A stretch of DNA of 64,000 bases from Lachnospiraceae bacterium (GCA_015057585.1 SVEF01000009.1:60933-124932), one strand, 5' to 3'. Numbered from the stretch's first letter, positions 9,034 to 19,200 are shown. The notes: a model not told the origin generated them from the letters alone. Translations and numbers: made by a program.

Positions 9034-10284
9034 CTAATATGGGAAAGTTCCATTTAATAACTGCTCAGCAATATCAACCAGAATATCCATCACTTCTTCC
9101 CTACTATTTGCTTGTGATAATAGTTCTGTAACTATTCTATAATATTGATCTGTGTGTAAACTTGGATGGTACATGGCCTCTGACACCCCTTTTTCCGTTG
9201 GCAAAAAGACTCCATTAACCGCATCATTTATTCCTATTCCAAATTTTTGAAGAATAGCTCTTGCTTCAGCAGCTTTAGCCGATGCCCCTGCTACAATATG
9301 ATGTGCCGCATTTCGGTATTCCGGAACTTCTATTCCTGCTGCTATCATATTTGCTCGAAGTATTCTCGAATCAGGAATAGATAATGCATTGATTCCTGCA
9401 TCAAACAGATTTCCTACTTCCTCAATTGCATCTCCAACATTATCAAGCATCTCACCTGCGCCGCCCAATACATTAGCATACTGAGCAACATTCCCTGACA
9501 ACAATGGCGCCGAAAAAGCACTGGAGTAATACACCCATGTACCAAAAGCTGAACCTGCTAGTGCAAATTCAAATGCATCATAGTTTTGCTGATTTCCGCC
9601 AAACACAGTATCTCTGACCGGATTAAATGATACTGTTTCTGCATTTCCTGTACTTCCGTAAATGATATCCTGTGTACCTTCTGTGATGTCTGCAGAGCCC
9701 ATCGCGATTGCAGTTCCTGCCAGTATCTTAGTGCTGGCAACTGTTAACGCAGGTGCTGCTACAGGTAACGCATACAATGCTGCTCCTCCAGAAGCGATAA
9801 CTCCCACTCCCTTAAATACATTCCACACACCATCTCGTATACGCTGTTCTTCTTCCGGTGGAAGTTGATTCAATGCCTCTTCAATTTTCCCACTTATAAG
9901 ATTAGCTATGGTCTGTCCTGCGATTGCAGCCTGACCATCAGCATAATAGTAAGCTGCATTTTGCATCTTTTGTACGTCCGTTAACTCATATCCTGTATTC
10001 TTGCAATACCCGCTCGGGTCCACATACTTCAGCGGATTGTTCTGAACATACACATACAGATTCCTTCCATCACCAAGGTACGTATCTTCCTGTGTGAATC
10101 TGCCGACTGTGGTATCATACCGTCTTGCTCTCAGATAATAGAGCCCTGTTACTTCATCGTACTGTTCTCCTGCATAAAGGAAACAACTGAGTGCGGTATC
10201 TGTTTGTGCCAGCACACCTTCTTCATTCAGGCTCTGGATATAGGTCAGCGTTCCAAAAGCATCATATGTATAGGTTTCTGTCAA
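9034..10284 (-). CDS. RHS cassette D: truncated RHS core with AHH-family nuclease tip
   Basis: RHS core to VDPSG, then the LTDVQKMQNAAYYYADGQAA pretoxin linker shared with cassette C, then a unique tip. The tip shows the AHH nuclease signature: RNAAHHIVAG (HH at ~328-329), an AR..L helix, GIGINDAVNGVFLP, and YHPSLHTDQYY (His ~377) followed by a helix. This is the HNH/ENDO VII-like DNase class common in polymorphic toxins. The nominal start is a TTG with no ribosome binding site. RHS homology begins at the same codon as in cassettes B and E, preceded by a stop. Toxin class is clear; activity in place is doubtful. Confidence 0.8.
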   Translation of the reverse strand: MTETYTYDAFGTLTYIQSLNEEGVLAQTDTALSCFLYAGEQYDEVTGLYYLRARRYDTTVGRFTQEDTYLGDGRNLYVYVQNNPLKYVDPSGYCKNTGYELTDVQKMQNAAYYYADGQAAIAGQTIANLISGKIEEALNQLPPEEEQRIRDGVWNVFKGVGVIASGGAALYALPVAAPALTVASTKILAGTAIAMGSADITEGTQDIIYGSTGNAETVSFNPVRDTVFGGNQQNYDAFEFALAGSAFGTWVYYSSAFSAPLLSGNVAQYANVLGGAGEMLDNVGDAIEEVGNLFDAGINALSIPDSRILRANMIAAGIEVPEYRNAAHHIVAGASAKAAEARAILQKFGIGINDAVNGVFLPTEKGVSEAMYHPSLHTDQYYRIVTELLSQANSREEVMDILVDIAEQLLNGTFPY

Positions 10285-10330
10285 GGTGCCATCGTTACCG
10301 GTTAAGCCGATAACATCCCCGTGGGAATTC

Positions 10331-10408
10331 TAATTGCATTATAACATGACCATTTTATTCGGAACAATCAGAACTTTATAAAAACGCACCTCTTTTGCAA
10401 CAAAAATT
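10331..10408. repeat. Cassette-head repeat, copy 2 (78 bp)
   Basis: The partner of 4000-4077, with one mismatch at 10390. It begins at the same point of RHS homology. It keeps the promoter-like pair and the first hairpin arm, but the second arm present at 4083-4096 is missing, so no terminator can form. Confidence 0.85.
10338..10367 (-). promoter_or_regulatory. Promoter-like element at the head of cassette D
   Basis: TTGTTC (10362-10367), an 18-bp spacer, and TATAAT (10338-10343) with an upstream TG on the minus strand; identical to cassette B. It reads into the truncated AHH frame and, beyond it, the Imm11-like gene. Confidence 0.5.
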
Positions 10409-10464
10409 ACTCTTTTACAATTTAGATGTCTTTATAGATACATTGAATACTATACGTTATTTTA

Positions 10465-10926
10465 TTATTTAAAAATCAATATATCTTTCGTTGTATCCCA
10501 CGACAGACTCTCACACAGAATAGTCCTAAGTTCCTCTTCTCTTTCTACCGCGTACCGTTCTTTGATAACCTCATCTTCTCGCAAAAGAAAGATATAAAAA
10601 TTGGATACTGTAAGGAGACTTTCCAAAAATACAAACAGTTGATTAGTCCTCAAATCTTCTGCTCGACTATTAACTAAAAATTCCAACTCAGAAAGCTCTT
10701 TTCCTTTAAAAATCAATACACTATACTTCTCGACATCTAAATCATTCCCTAGTAATCCACAATGATACTTTAAATTTGTTAACTCTTCGAAAACAAGTTC
10801 TTTATTACCAATGTACTTTGGAGGCTCTTGCGAAAATTTCACCCCTCCCCATTCTATCAATTGTTCTTCCAAACCCACTTTATTCATCTCGTCTTTTGGT
10901 ATAACAATATCTAGTAAAAAACTCAT
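10465..10926 (-). CDS. Putative immunity protein of cassette E (153 aa)
   Basis: An AT-rich soluble protein that I cannot place in a named family. The open frame runs further upstream into the end of the toxin tip, but ATG at 10926 is preceded by AAGGAGCG and is the natural start (MSFLLDIVIPKDEM). It starts 22 bp after the stop of the Tox24-like tip. Visible features are a hydrophobic SNFYIFLLRED segment and a charged C-terminus. Immunity role is from position only. Confidence 0.65.
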   Translation of the reverse strand: MSFLLDIVIPKDEMNKVGLEEQLIEWGGVKFSQEPPKYIGNKELVFEELTNLKYHCGLLGNDLDVEKYSVLIFKGKELSELEFLVNSRAEDLRTNQLFVFLESLLTVSNFYIFLLREDEVIKERYAVEREEELRTILCESLSWDTTKDILIFK

Positions 10927-10948
10927 AATAAAATCACGCTCCTTAAGG

Positions 10949-12025
10949 CTAATATGGTGTCGGTTCGTTTCTATACCACCCGCCCTTATCAGGATTATAT
11001 TCAAAGATATGCTGATGAGGATTCGTATGATGGTATGGTGTACCATGGTCTGTCCAATGAACTTCGCTCCATGGAACATTCTGACCATTAGCTGTAGGCC
11101 ATGTACCGTCTGGGAAAGTAGCAGATTGCCTATATACCTCACCTGTCTTCGAACTGACCGTACCGCCTAAAACTGTATGAGAACCGCTGGCGTTTGTATC
11201 TGGTACAGGAATATCCTGACCATTTACATTTTGTTTGCTCAATGCTATCGGATTACCATCAGCATCTATCGGTATATATACTTCAGAAGTACTACCACTT
11301 CCAGAGGTATTCAGATGCGCATAATAGCTTATCGCACCGGAGGCACTCGTTGTTATTACCAGCGGCAGCGCAGCTATTGCGGTCAATCCTACCGTTGTTC
11401 CAAATGAAAGCATAGCCTCAGCCTGAATATATGCTTCCTGATTACCTCCGAAAACGGTATCCCTTATCAGATTCGGGGCAGGATCCGGATTACCGGTAAC
11501 GGCATTATATACCTCCATGGCACCCTGTGTGGCATCAGATACACCCATAACTGCCATTCCCGCTCCCATCGCAGCAGTAGCAACCATTACAACAGTTCCC
11601 ACAACTGCCAAAACCGGGCCACCCGCTACGGTTGCAGTAAGTGCCAAGGTTGTGGCAACAATAGTTGCTGCAGTTCCTGTCAGTGCCATACTAATTCCGG
11701 ATGCAAAATTGAAGAGACCATCACCTATCCGCTCATACTTTTTGTCATGTCCACTCGGGTCCACATACTTCAGCGGATTATTCTGTACATACACATACAG
11801 GTTTCTTCCGTCACCGAGATACGTATCCTCCTGCGTGAATCTGCCGACTGTGGTATCGTAACGTCTTGCTCTCAGATAATAGAGTCCGCTTACTTCATCA
11901 TACTGTTCTCCTGCATAGAGGAAACGGCTAAATGCGGTATCTGTCTGTGCCAGTACACCTTCTTCATTCAGACTCTGGATATAGGTCAGCGTGCCAAACG
12001 CGTCATATGTATAGGTTTCTGTCAA
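10949..12025 (-). CDS. RHS cassette E: truncated RHS core with Tox24-like toxin tip
   Basis: RHS core to VDPSG, then a hydrophobic Ala/Thr/Gly-rich pretoxin linker that is almost identical in DNA to the one in the full-length RHS gene (11300-11750 against 13622-14072). A short GSG spacer leads to a unique ~78-residue tip with KTGEVYRQSATFP, GTWPTANGQNVPWS, HWTDHGTPYHH and PHQHIFEYNP. The His-rich HH and PHQH motifs match my memory of the 'bacterial toxin 24' polymorphic-toxin tip, a putative nuclease. The start is a TTG without a ribosome binding site, so this is likely a silent tip. Confidence 0.65.
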   Translation of the reverse strand: MTETYTYDAFGTLTYIQSLNEEGVLAQTDTAFSRFLYAGEQYDEVSGLYYLRARRYDTTVGRFTQEDTYLGDGRNLYVYVQNNPLKYVDPSGHDKKYERIGDGLFNFASGISMALTGTAATIVATTLALTATVAGGPVLAVVGTVVMVATAAMGAGMAVMGVSDATQGAMEVYNAVTGNPDPAPNLIRDTVFGGNQEAYIQAEAMLSFGTTVGLTAIAALPLVITTSASGAISYYAHLNTSGSGSTSEVYIPIDADGNPIALSKQNVNGQDIPVPDTNASGSHTVLGGTVSSKTGEVYRQSATFPDGTWPTANGQNVPWSEVHWTDHGTPYHHTNPHQHIFEYNPDKGGWYRNEPTPY

Positions 12026-12060
12026 GGCGCCGTCGTTACCAGTTAAGCCGATAATGTCCC
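11296..12060. repeat. RHS core plus pretoxin linker, donor copy
   Basis: This DNA is almost identical to 13618-14382 of the full-length RHS gene, far closer than the toxin tips or immunity genes next to it. Identity ends at a short GSG-coding spacer (with a 12-bp length difference) on the toxin side and at the NSHGD codons on the other. It is a ready substrate for recombination that would replace one toxin tip with another. Confidence 0.75.
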
Positions 12061-12081
12061 CATGGGAATTTTTCTTATTCC

Positions 12082-12110
12082 ATTATATCATGCTTCTTCC
12101 GAAACTACAA
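12082..12110 (-). promoter_or_regulatory. Promoter-like element at the head of cassette E
   Basis: TTGTAG (12105-12110), 17 bp, and TATAAT (12082-12087) on the minus strand, just outside the point where RHS homology stops. The CATTATATCATG string resembles the head repeat of cassettes B and D, but the rest has diverged. Confidence 0.4.
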
Positions 12111-12111
12111 A

Positions 12112-12289
12112 CAAACCTATATAGTCCTGTTCTGCTCTAATATCACCTACGCAAGGAACGTTTCTATGATAAAATTTATATTATATCATATATATTATCT
12201 CCCGGGGAGGTATAAGAAGTTATACCCCCTGCATTTTCTATTAATCCCCCATATTTATACTATTTCACCGTCAATTACCTATATAATCA
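12112..12289. other. Gene-free structured spacer between kptA and cassette E
   Basis: No coding frame. A very AT-rich run (12169-12200) adjoins an imperfect hairpin at 12205-12230 (GGTATAA pairing with TTATACC, G/C-rich base). I see no promoter consensus other than the cassette E element at its edge. Confidence 0.4.
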
Positions 12290-12321
12290 TAGGGGCTGTG
12301 TCATATTTAACACAGCCCCTA
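12290..12321. terminator. Perfect 12-bp hairpin after kptA
   Basis: TAGGGGCTGTGT (12290-12301) pairs fully with ACACAGCCCCTA (12310-12321) around an 8-nt loop, 7 bp past the kptA stop. It is the expected place for the terminator of the expressed RHS operon. There is no clean U-run on either strand, so termination may be weak or the hairpin may serve RNA stability. Confidence 0.5.
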
Positions 12322-12327
12322 CACTCT

Positions 12328-12864
12328 CTATAATTCTTTAATATAACTACTTGGAACAGTATCCGCCAACCACACCTTTTCATTTCCGCAATAAAATGCT
12401 ATTCCATCATTCCATGCTCTCAATGAATCGACAATTAAAATGCATGGCTTATCATCATGCCTCTTTCCTACACTCTGGGCAGTTTCAATGTCCCGCGAAA
12501 GATGCACATACTGTCTGCTCTGTGGAGATAATCCATTGTCCATAATGGACTTCATAAATCTCCTAGCCGTTCCATGGTACAAAATCTCTGGTGGTCTACT
12601 TTGAGTTTTAGAGATTTTCATCGGTATTGAATGACCATAAAATGCTCGAATTCTACTCTCAATGATTTCATGTCTTTTCTTATCTGACACATTAATCATT
12701 TGTTGTATATCCCCTTGAGTTACATTTTTCCAATCATTCTTTCGGTGCAGTGCATCTAACAACTGCTCAATCGGAACCCACCCTTCTTCATCCATCTCTA
12801 GTTCATATTCCCATGGAGCATGACGCAAAGCATAAGAAATTTCTTTACTCAATCTTGTATACAC
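12328..12864 (-). CDS. kptA: KptA/Tpt1-family RNA 2'-phosphotransferase
   Basis: Known members move a 2'-phosphate from RNA to NAD+, giving ADP-ribose 1'',2''-cyclic phosphate. Seen here: LSKEISYALRHAP, GWVPIEQLL, a RIRAFYGHSI motif, YHGTARRF, YVHLSRD, VGKRH and KVWLADTVPSSYI, in the family order and at full length (~180 aa). The usual Gln of the RAxQGHS motif is Tyr. GTG at 12864 is chosen because GGAG lies 10 bases upstream; a TTG at 12870 overlapping the previous stop is the alternative. It directly follows the SUKH gene in the expressed toxin operon, unlike typical chromosomal kptA genes. It may repair or reverse RNA damage by a toxin; that role is inference. Confidence 0.85.
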   Translation of the reverse strand: MYTRLSKEISYALRHAPWEYELEMDEEGWVPIEQLLDALHRKNDWKNVTQGDIQQMINVSDKKRHEIIESRIRAFYGHSIPMKISKTQSRPPEILYHGTARRFMKSIMDNGLSPQSRQYVHLSRDIETAQSVGKRHDDKPCILIVDSLRAWNDGIAFYCGNEKVWLADTVPSSYIKEL

Positions 12865-12866
12865 CC

Positions 12867-13220
12867 TCAATTATCTCCTTCTTCAATTAATTCATCAATA
12901 GCAGCCTTCATCCAACTCCAAAAATCATCATATTCGCCTCTTTGTTCATAACCTTCTGAAGCAAAATCATGGATAATTTGAACTTTTGGTTCTTTTCCGA
13001 CTTCAAAACAAGCAATATCATCATTATCATCACGTCTTGCAAATGGTATTAACTTTCTGTTTGGATATCTTTTCATTAACCCGTTAATTCTTGTAAGAAC
13101 TTGCTCATTCGTCATAAAGTACCAAAATTCAAAATCTAATAGGTTTAATTCTATCACTTTTACAAAAGAAGCTGGATACTGAAAATCTGTATATATTTCT
13201 TTAATATTGAATAATTCCAT
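12867..13220 (-). CDS. SUKH (SMI1/KNR4)-like immunity protein
   Basis: A ~117-aa acidic cytoplasmic protein. LIPFARRDDNDDIACFEV, then VQIIHDFASEGYEQRGEYDDFWSWMKAAIDEL, matches the SUKH core: an IPF(A) strand, an Asp-rich turn, and a C-terminal helix after a 'f.s..eWl' segment. The start is the ATG at 13218-13220, five bases after a GGAGG that overlaps the stop of the RHS gene; the frame could start at 13235. It is the first gene after the toxin tip, so it is the likely antidote to the ParB-like tip. Confidence 0.75.
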   Translation of the reverse strand: MELFNIKEIYTDFQYPASFVKVIELNLLDFEFWYFMTNEQVLTRINGLMKRYPNRKLIPFARRDDNDDIACFEVGKEPKVQIIHDFASEGYEQRGEYDDFWSWMKAAIDELIEEGDN

Positions 13221-13231
13221 GACAACCTCCA

Positions 13232-16200
13232 TCACTTTATATTTTCCATATTGATAGAACCAAACGGATTATTATTCCTGAAAGTAGCATTTTGGTTTCC
13301 GATTCTTAAAGTAATTGCCTCACCCCATGTTGTAGGAACACCATTTTTAGTTGTAAATCTATCAATATATTCGTCTGGTAATAAGTCATCATACGCATGA
13401 ATATTAGCTTGTACATCTATTCCTGCTTGTCGCGCTGCAACCACACGCGTGTTGTCTATTGTTGTAAGTTCACCATCTGGCATCACAACAACATCTATAG
13501 GATCACCATCCCATCCATTATCCACCATACTTTCAACTATTGCAGCCGAACCATTAACTGATGACTGGCTAAATCGTATGTCATTGGGATCGACAGTATT
13601 ACTACCACTCCCCGCCCCACTTCCAGAGGTATTCAGATGCGCATAATAGCTTATCGCACCGGAGGCACTCGTTGTTATTACCAGCGGCATTGCAGCTATT
13701 GCGGTCAATCCTACCGTTGTTCCAAATGAAAGCATAGCCTCAGCCTGAATATAGGCTTCCTGATTACCTCCGAAAACGGTATCCCTTATCAGATTCGGGG
13801 CAGGATCCGGATTGCCGGTAACGGCATTATATACCTCCATGGCACCCTGTGTGGCATCAGACACACCCATAACTGCCATTCCTGCTCCCATCGCAGCAGT
13901 AGCAACCATTACAACAGTTCCCACAACTGCCAAAACCGGGCCACCCGCTACGGTTGCAGTAAGTGCCAGGGTTGTAGCAACAATAGTTGCTGCAGTTCCT
14001 GTCAGTGCCATACTCATTCCGGATGCAAAATTGAAGAGACCATCACCTATCCGCTCATACTTTTTGTCATGTCCACTCGGGTCCACATACTTCAGCGGAT
14101 TATTCTGTACATAAACATACAGGTTTCTTCCGTCACCAAGATAGGTATCTTCCTGTGTGAATCTTCCGACAGTGGTGTCATACCGTCTGGCTCTCAGATA
14201 ATAGAGTCCGCTTACTTCATCGTACTGCTCACCTGCATAGAGGAAACGGCTGAGTGCAGTATCTGTCTGTGCCAGTACACCTTCTTCATTCAGGCTTTGA
14301 ATGTAAGTCAGCGTTCCGAAAGCATCATATGTATAGGTTTCTGTCAAGGTGCCGTCGTTATCGGTCAAGCCGATAACGTCCCCATGGGAATTCTGAATAT
14401 AATAGTAAATATTTTTACTAACGCATCCGTCAGTAGTATCTATGCTTATTATATCCGTCGCAAGCAGACCTGTACCATAGTAGTAGTGCTCGGTCTGGGT
14501 GTGGTCTTTATCGTAGCCTCCAATGACAAGTCCGTTAAAGCTCACATACTCCGTTGTGATGCCGTTTTCAGAAATCATCGAACGGATACCGGATGCATCA
14601 TAGGTGCTTGTCTGCCATGTGCCATCCGGGTTTGTGACGTTGGTAAGCTGATTCAGCGCATCATAGGTATATGTCACTGTACCATCCGGTGTTATCTTTT
14701 CTGTGAGGTTTCCGATAAGGTCGTAACTATATATTGTGATAAGCGTATCTGCTCCGCTCTCTGTGATTCCAGTTGCAGTCTCTGCCGGATTTTCTGTCAC
14801 TTCCTCCAGAAGTTTATTACACAGGTCATACGTATAAGCCGTCTCCACACCATCTGCATTCTTTGTCAGACGGTTGCCCATGACATCATAGGTGTAGGTC
14901 GTGATACTGCCATCCACTACTTCACTGAGAAGTCTGTCCAATGCGTCATATGTGTACTGCGCATTGTTAGCAGTTACAGCACTTCCGCCTGTTACTCTTT
15001 CCAACAGGCTTCCGTTACCATCATACGTGTTGCTTTCACTGTATAACAGTTCTCCGCTCACAGAAACAGTCTGCATCTGTTCTACCTGCTTAAGCAACGT
15101 ATAGGCATAGTCTGTCACCGTTCCGGCACCATCGGTCATGGTGTTTAGTGTGCCGTCTGCGTGATACGTATACTGTGCCAGCAGTGTTCCGCCCGTGAAG
15201 ACTTCATACAAAACCGTACTGTCGTCTCTGGCATCGGTTCCGGTACGATATCTTTGTTCTCCGTCCTTTCGTACCTCAGTCAGTCTGCCAAGCAGGTCAT
15301 AGGTATAAGACGTCACACTGTCCGGATTATTGAGGGTCCTGTCTGTACTCTCCTTTAACCAGAGCAGGTTTCCGTTCACGTCATAGCCAAAGCCGAGGGA
15401 ATGTACCCCGTTCTTGTGAAGCTCGGTCAACTGTCCCAGTTCATCATACTGATACGTCAGGATATCGGTATCACTGATGGATGCCGTCAAACTGCCATCC
15501 ATGGCATAGAGGTAACGTAGAATGGATGTATCTCCATTTTCCTTTGTTGCCGCAACGAGTGTTACATTTCCATCGGTATTGTACTCATACTCCGTTACGG
15601 TACCGTTCGGCTCTGTGACACGTACGATACGGTCTTCCTTATCGTACTGATAGGAGGTCACTGCTCCCAGAGAGTCAACTTCACGTTCAAGGAGCCCCCT
15701 GCCGTTATAACTGTATTCCGTCACTGCACCGGAGGCATCTTCTATTTTACCAAGTAATCCGTCTTTGCGGTAGTTATATCTGGTTATACCCCCTAAAGCA
15801 TCTGTAACCTGCGTTACATTGCCCTGTCCGTCATAGGTATAGGTAGTTGTGTTTCCTTCCGCGTCAGTGTAGGAAATCACATCCCCATATACGTCATAGA
15901 CGTATTCCTCACCGGTCAGGAGATTCTTTAACACGTTTCCTGCGATGTCGTAGGTCAGTTCTGTGCGTACGCCTACCTCATCGGTAACACTTCTCACCCG
16001 ACCATAGGAGTCATACTCATACGTTACCGTTCCGCCCAGTGCATCGGTCACCGTCAGCACTCTGCCTTCGCTGTCATAGGTATAGGTTTCTGTCACACCA
16101 TCCGGCAGGGTAACCGTAGTCGGATTGCCCATCGTATCGTATTCCAGTGTACTCTTTGCCCCTGCCTGGCCGATGACAGCGATGGTTCTTCCGCAGGCAT

Positions 16201-19200
16201 CATACTCATAGGTAATCTTATTTCCGTTACAGTCCGTAATCTCAGAAATGTCACCCATCGCATTATAGGTATATGTCGTGGTGCGGAGCTTCTTTTCCCG
16301 TACTATTTCATACATTGGGTGGAAGGCATGGTCACTGACCTGCTCTTCCGGTACATCATCTGCGCCAAGGAGACCGGCAAAAATCATGTCTTTGATGTAG
16401 TCTAAATCACTCGAGGTCACCTTACTGTCTCCGGTGATGTCATACGCGGTATTCCAGCCCTCATCTCCCTCGGACATGCCAAAGACCCCTGCCAGAATCG
16501 CAAAATCCCGCAAGTCAGTGATGTCATCCCCGTTATAATCCGGCAGGTGAAGTTCCGCCAGTACGCCTCCGCACTCCGAAAGGTGATAGGTGCCCTTCGT
16601 TTCAGATACCGTACTTTCCGGGCTCACTGCCACATAGGCAGTACCCTCCACCATATCCTTTGCGGTAAAGGTAAGTGTTGCCAGTATAGTTTCTCCGCGC
16701 TTTATCGTGCGGTTATAAGTAATCGAAATTGTTCCGTTTTTATCGTCCGAAATGGAGATACCGTAGAAATCACTGTCAGAACCGGACAGGGTAAGACGCT
16801 CTGCGTCATACAAAATCTCTACCGTACATCCGGTGGTGTTATCTTTCGTTTTAAGTTCTACCTGACAGACAAGGGCATTGCCCGGATACAGGGTTTCCTG
16901 CTCCGCATGTATGGTAACGGAGTTCTGATGAAGAACAATGGATTCCTCCCAGACATACTCCTCTGTCTTTATCAGACGGTCATCGGAATCGTAGGTATAG
17001 AAGACCTCCCGTCCCTCCGGTGTCTTTACCGATACCACGTTTCCGTTCTTATCATACACATAGTGATAGCCATCCGTTTCGATGACATTGCCCATGGCAT
17101 CATAGGTCATGCTCACGGTAACCGGGTCTGTTTCTCCGTTATAACTGCTCTGGGTCAGCAGCCTGGAGTAAACATCATAGGTATACTCTGCCCTACCTCC
17201 GGTACTGTCAGAAACAGACAGCACGTTTCCAGCCATGTCATAGGTATAGGATACCTTATCCCACTGATTCGGCTCCTGTGTCAGTGTCACGTAGTCTGCC
17301 GAGGTAGCAAGCTCTGTCACCTGTCCGTTTTTATCATAGGTGTAACGGACTGCCTGATACCATACCGTACCGTTTTCTTCCTTCTTCGGAATCCTTGCGG
17401 TAAGGAGCTGTCCTGCCAGCGAGTAGGAGTAATATGTTACGTATCCCTCCACATCCGTGACAGAAGTCACATTTCCGCTCTCATCATAAGCATAACGGTA
17501 CTGTGTCTGTCCCTGTGTGTCTGTGGCAGTCAGTACGCGTCCAAGGGCATCGTACGTATAGGTTACGGTTCCACCGTTTGGATAGGTCACGGAGATAACA
17601 TTGCCTGCCGCATCATAGCCGTATTCTGTCACTCCGCCATCCGGTGCCGTTACCTTAATCAGGTTTCCGGTACCATCATACACGTAGCGGTACATATCAG
17701 CAGTCAGAAGTTCTACGCCTTGATACTGTGGTGTGCTCTGTCCGGTGACATTGTTTTCAAAATCATACGTATACTGAGTTACGATTTCCTCCGGACTGCT
17801 CATGACAATGACACGGTCCATGGAATCGTATACATAGCTGTAGCCGTCCGCATCTTCCAACGAAAGCCCTGCCGTCATGGCATCCTCGTACTGCTCCGGC
17901 ATTACAACTTCCTTCACATTTCCGATGGCATCATAAACAAACGCCGTCACACCGCCGTCCGGTGATGTAATGCGTATTATCTGGTCTTTTTCGTTGTATT
18001 CATAGGTTGTTGTGCCAAGGTCAGTGGTTGCAGAGATTCTGCGACCTATCTCATCATACGCATAGGTCGTCACACCGCCCAGGGCATTCACTGCCTTTAC
18101 AGGGCTTGCCAGGTTTTCATAAACAAAGCTCGTCACTGCTCCCAAGGAGTCCGTCACCGAAAGGACTCTGCCCTGTGCATCATAGGCATAGGTAAGTTCC
18201 GACCACTCACTTTCCGACACCTTGGTAGAAACCTTGGTCATGTTTCCGTCTGCGTCATAGGTCATCCTAAGTTCACTGCCACCCGGAAGTACCATGCCGG
18301 TCATCAGGTTGTCTTCCGTATACGAAAAGGTCGTTACCTCTCCCAGTGCATTGGTCGCAGACACAACGTTTCTTCTGTCATCATAGGTGTAGGTTGTGAT
18401 ATAACCACTTCTGGCACGTACCGAGGTACGGTTGCCGTTTTCATCGTACGTATACTTCTCGTAACTACCGTCATTGTAATTGATTCTGGTGACATACAGA
18501 TGCTCGTCGTACTGGTATCTGGTAATGCTGTTGCTTGCCTTTACGATGTAGGTATTCTCCTGCTCTGCATCGTTATAAACCATCTGAATTTCGCGGCCGT
18601 CTTCATCTGTCTGTAGCACTACTCTGCCGCGTTCATCATACTCGTTTGTGATATAGACTGCTCCGTTACCATCGGTAATCGAAGTCATACCGTACTCATC
18701 ATAGGCATAGATGGTGGTTCCGCAGGTATCGCCTTCTGCCTTAATCAGGTATCCTTCGCTGTCGTAAGTATAGGTCACACTGCGTCCGAAGGGGTCAGTC
18801 ACGGAACGGATTCTGCCACCGGAACAAACTACCGAAACACGGATTCCGTCCGCTCCGGTAATCGTTGTCAGATTTCCGCTACCGTCATACGAAAATGTAA
18901 TCGTATTTCCGTTCCGGTCAGCCACTGATAAAAGAGTACCGTTTGCATTATAGGTCCATGTCTTTTTCTCGGAAGTAAGCAGTTCCCATCCTCCGCCGGT
19001 TCTCTTTTTCAGAGTATCGCTACATGCTGCCGGTGTCAAGTAATTGCTGCCGTCTTTTTTATAAATCAACGTTCTGCCGTCGGCATAGACTACGGTTGCA
19101 TTTCCGTCCGCATCCACCGTCAGATTGCTTTCATAGGCAAAACTCCAGCCTGTACCAAACAGACCACTCTTTTTATTCACCGAGTTATAGTTTCTCGTAA

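Noticed and set aside
13449..14114. Plus-strand frames opposite the pretoxin linker
   Set aside because: Mirror of an Ala/Thr-rich hydrophobic segment; also present opposite cassette E, so it follows the RHS repeat.
720..16000. Repeated short units that could be taken for a CRISPR array
   Set aside because: The repeats are degenerate YD codons in an open frame with no constant spacer length and no cas genes.
16547..17965. Long plus-strand open frame (472 codons) inside the RHS gene
   Set aside because: It is antisense to strongly conserved YD repeats, reads as Cys/His/Ile-rich nonsense, and lacks a ribosome site; similar shadows occur opposite every RHS copy.
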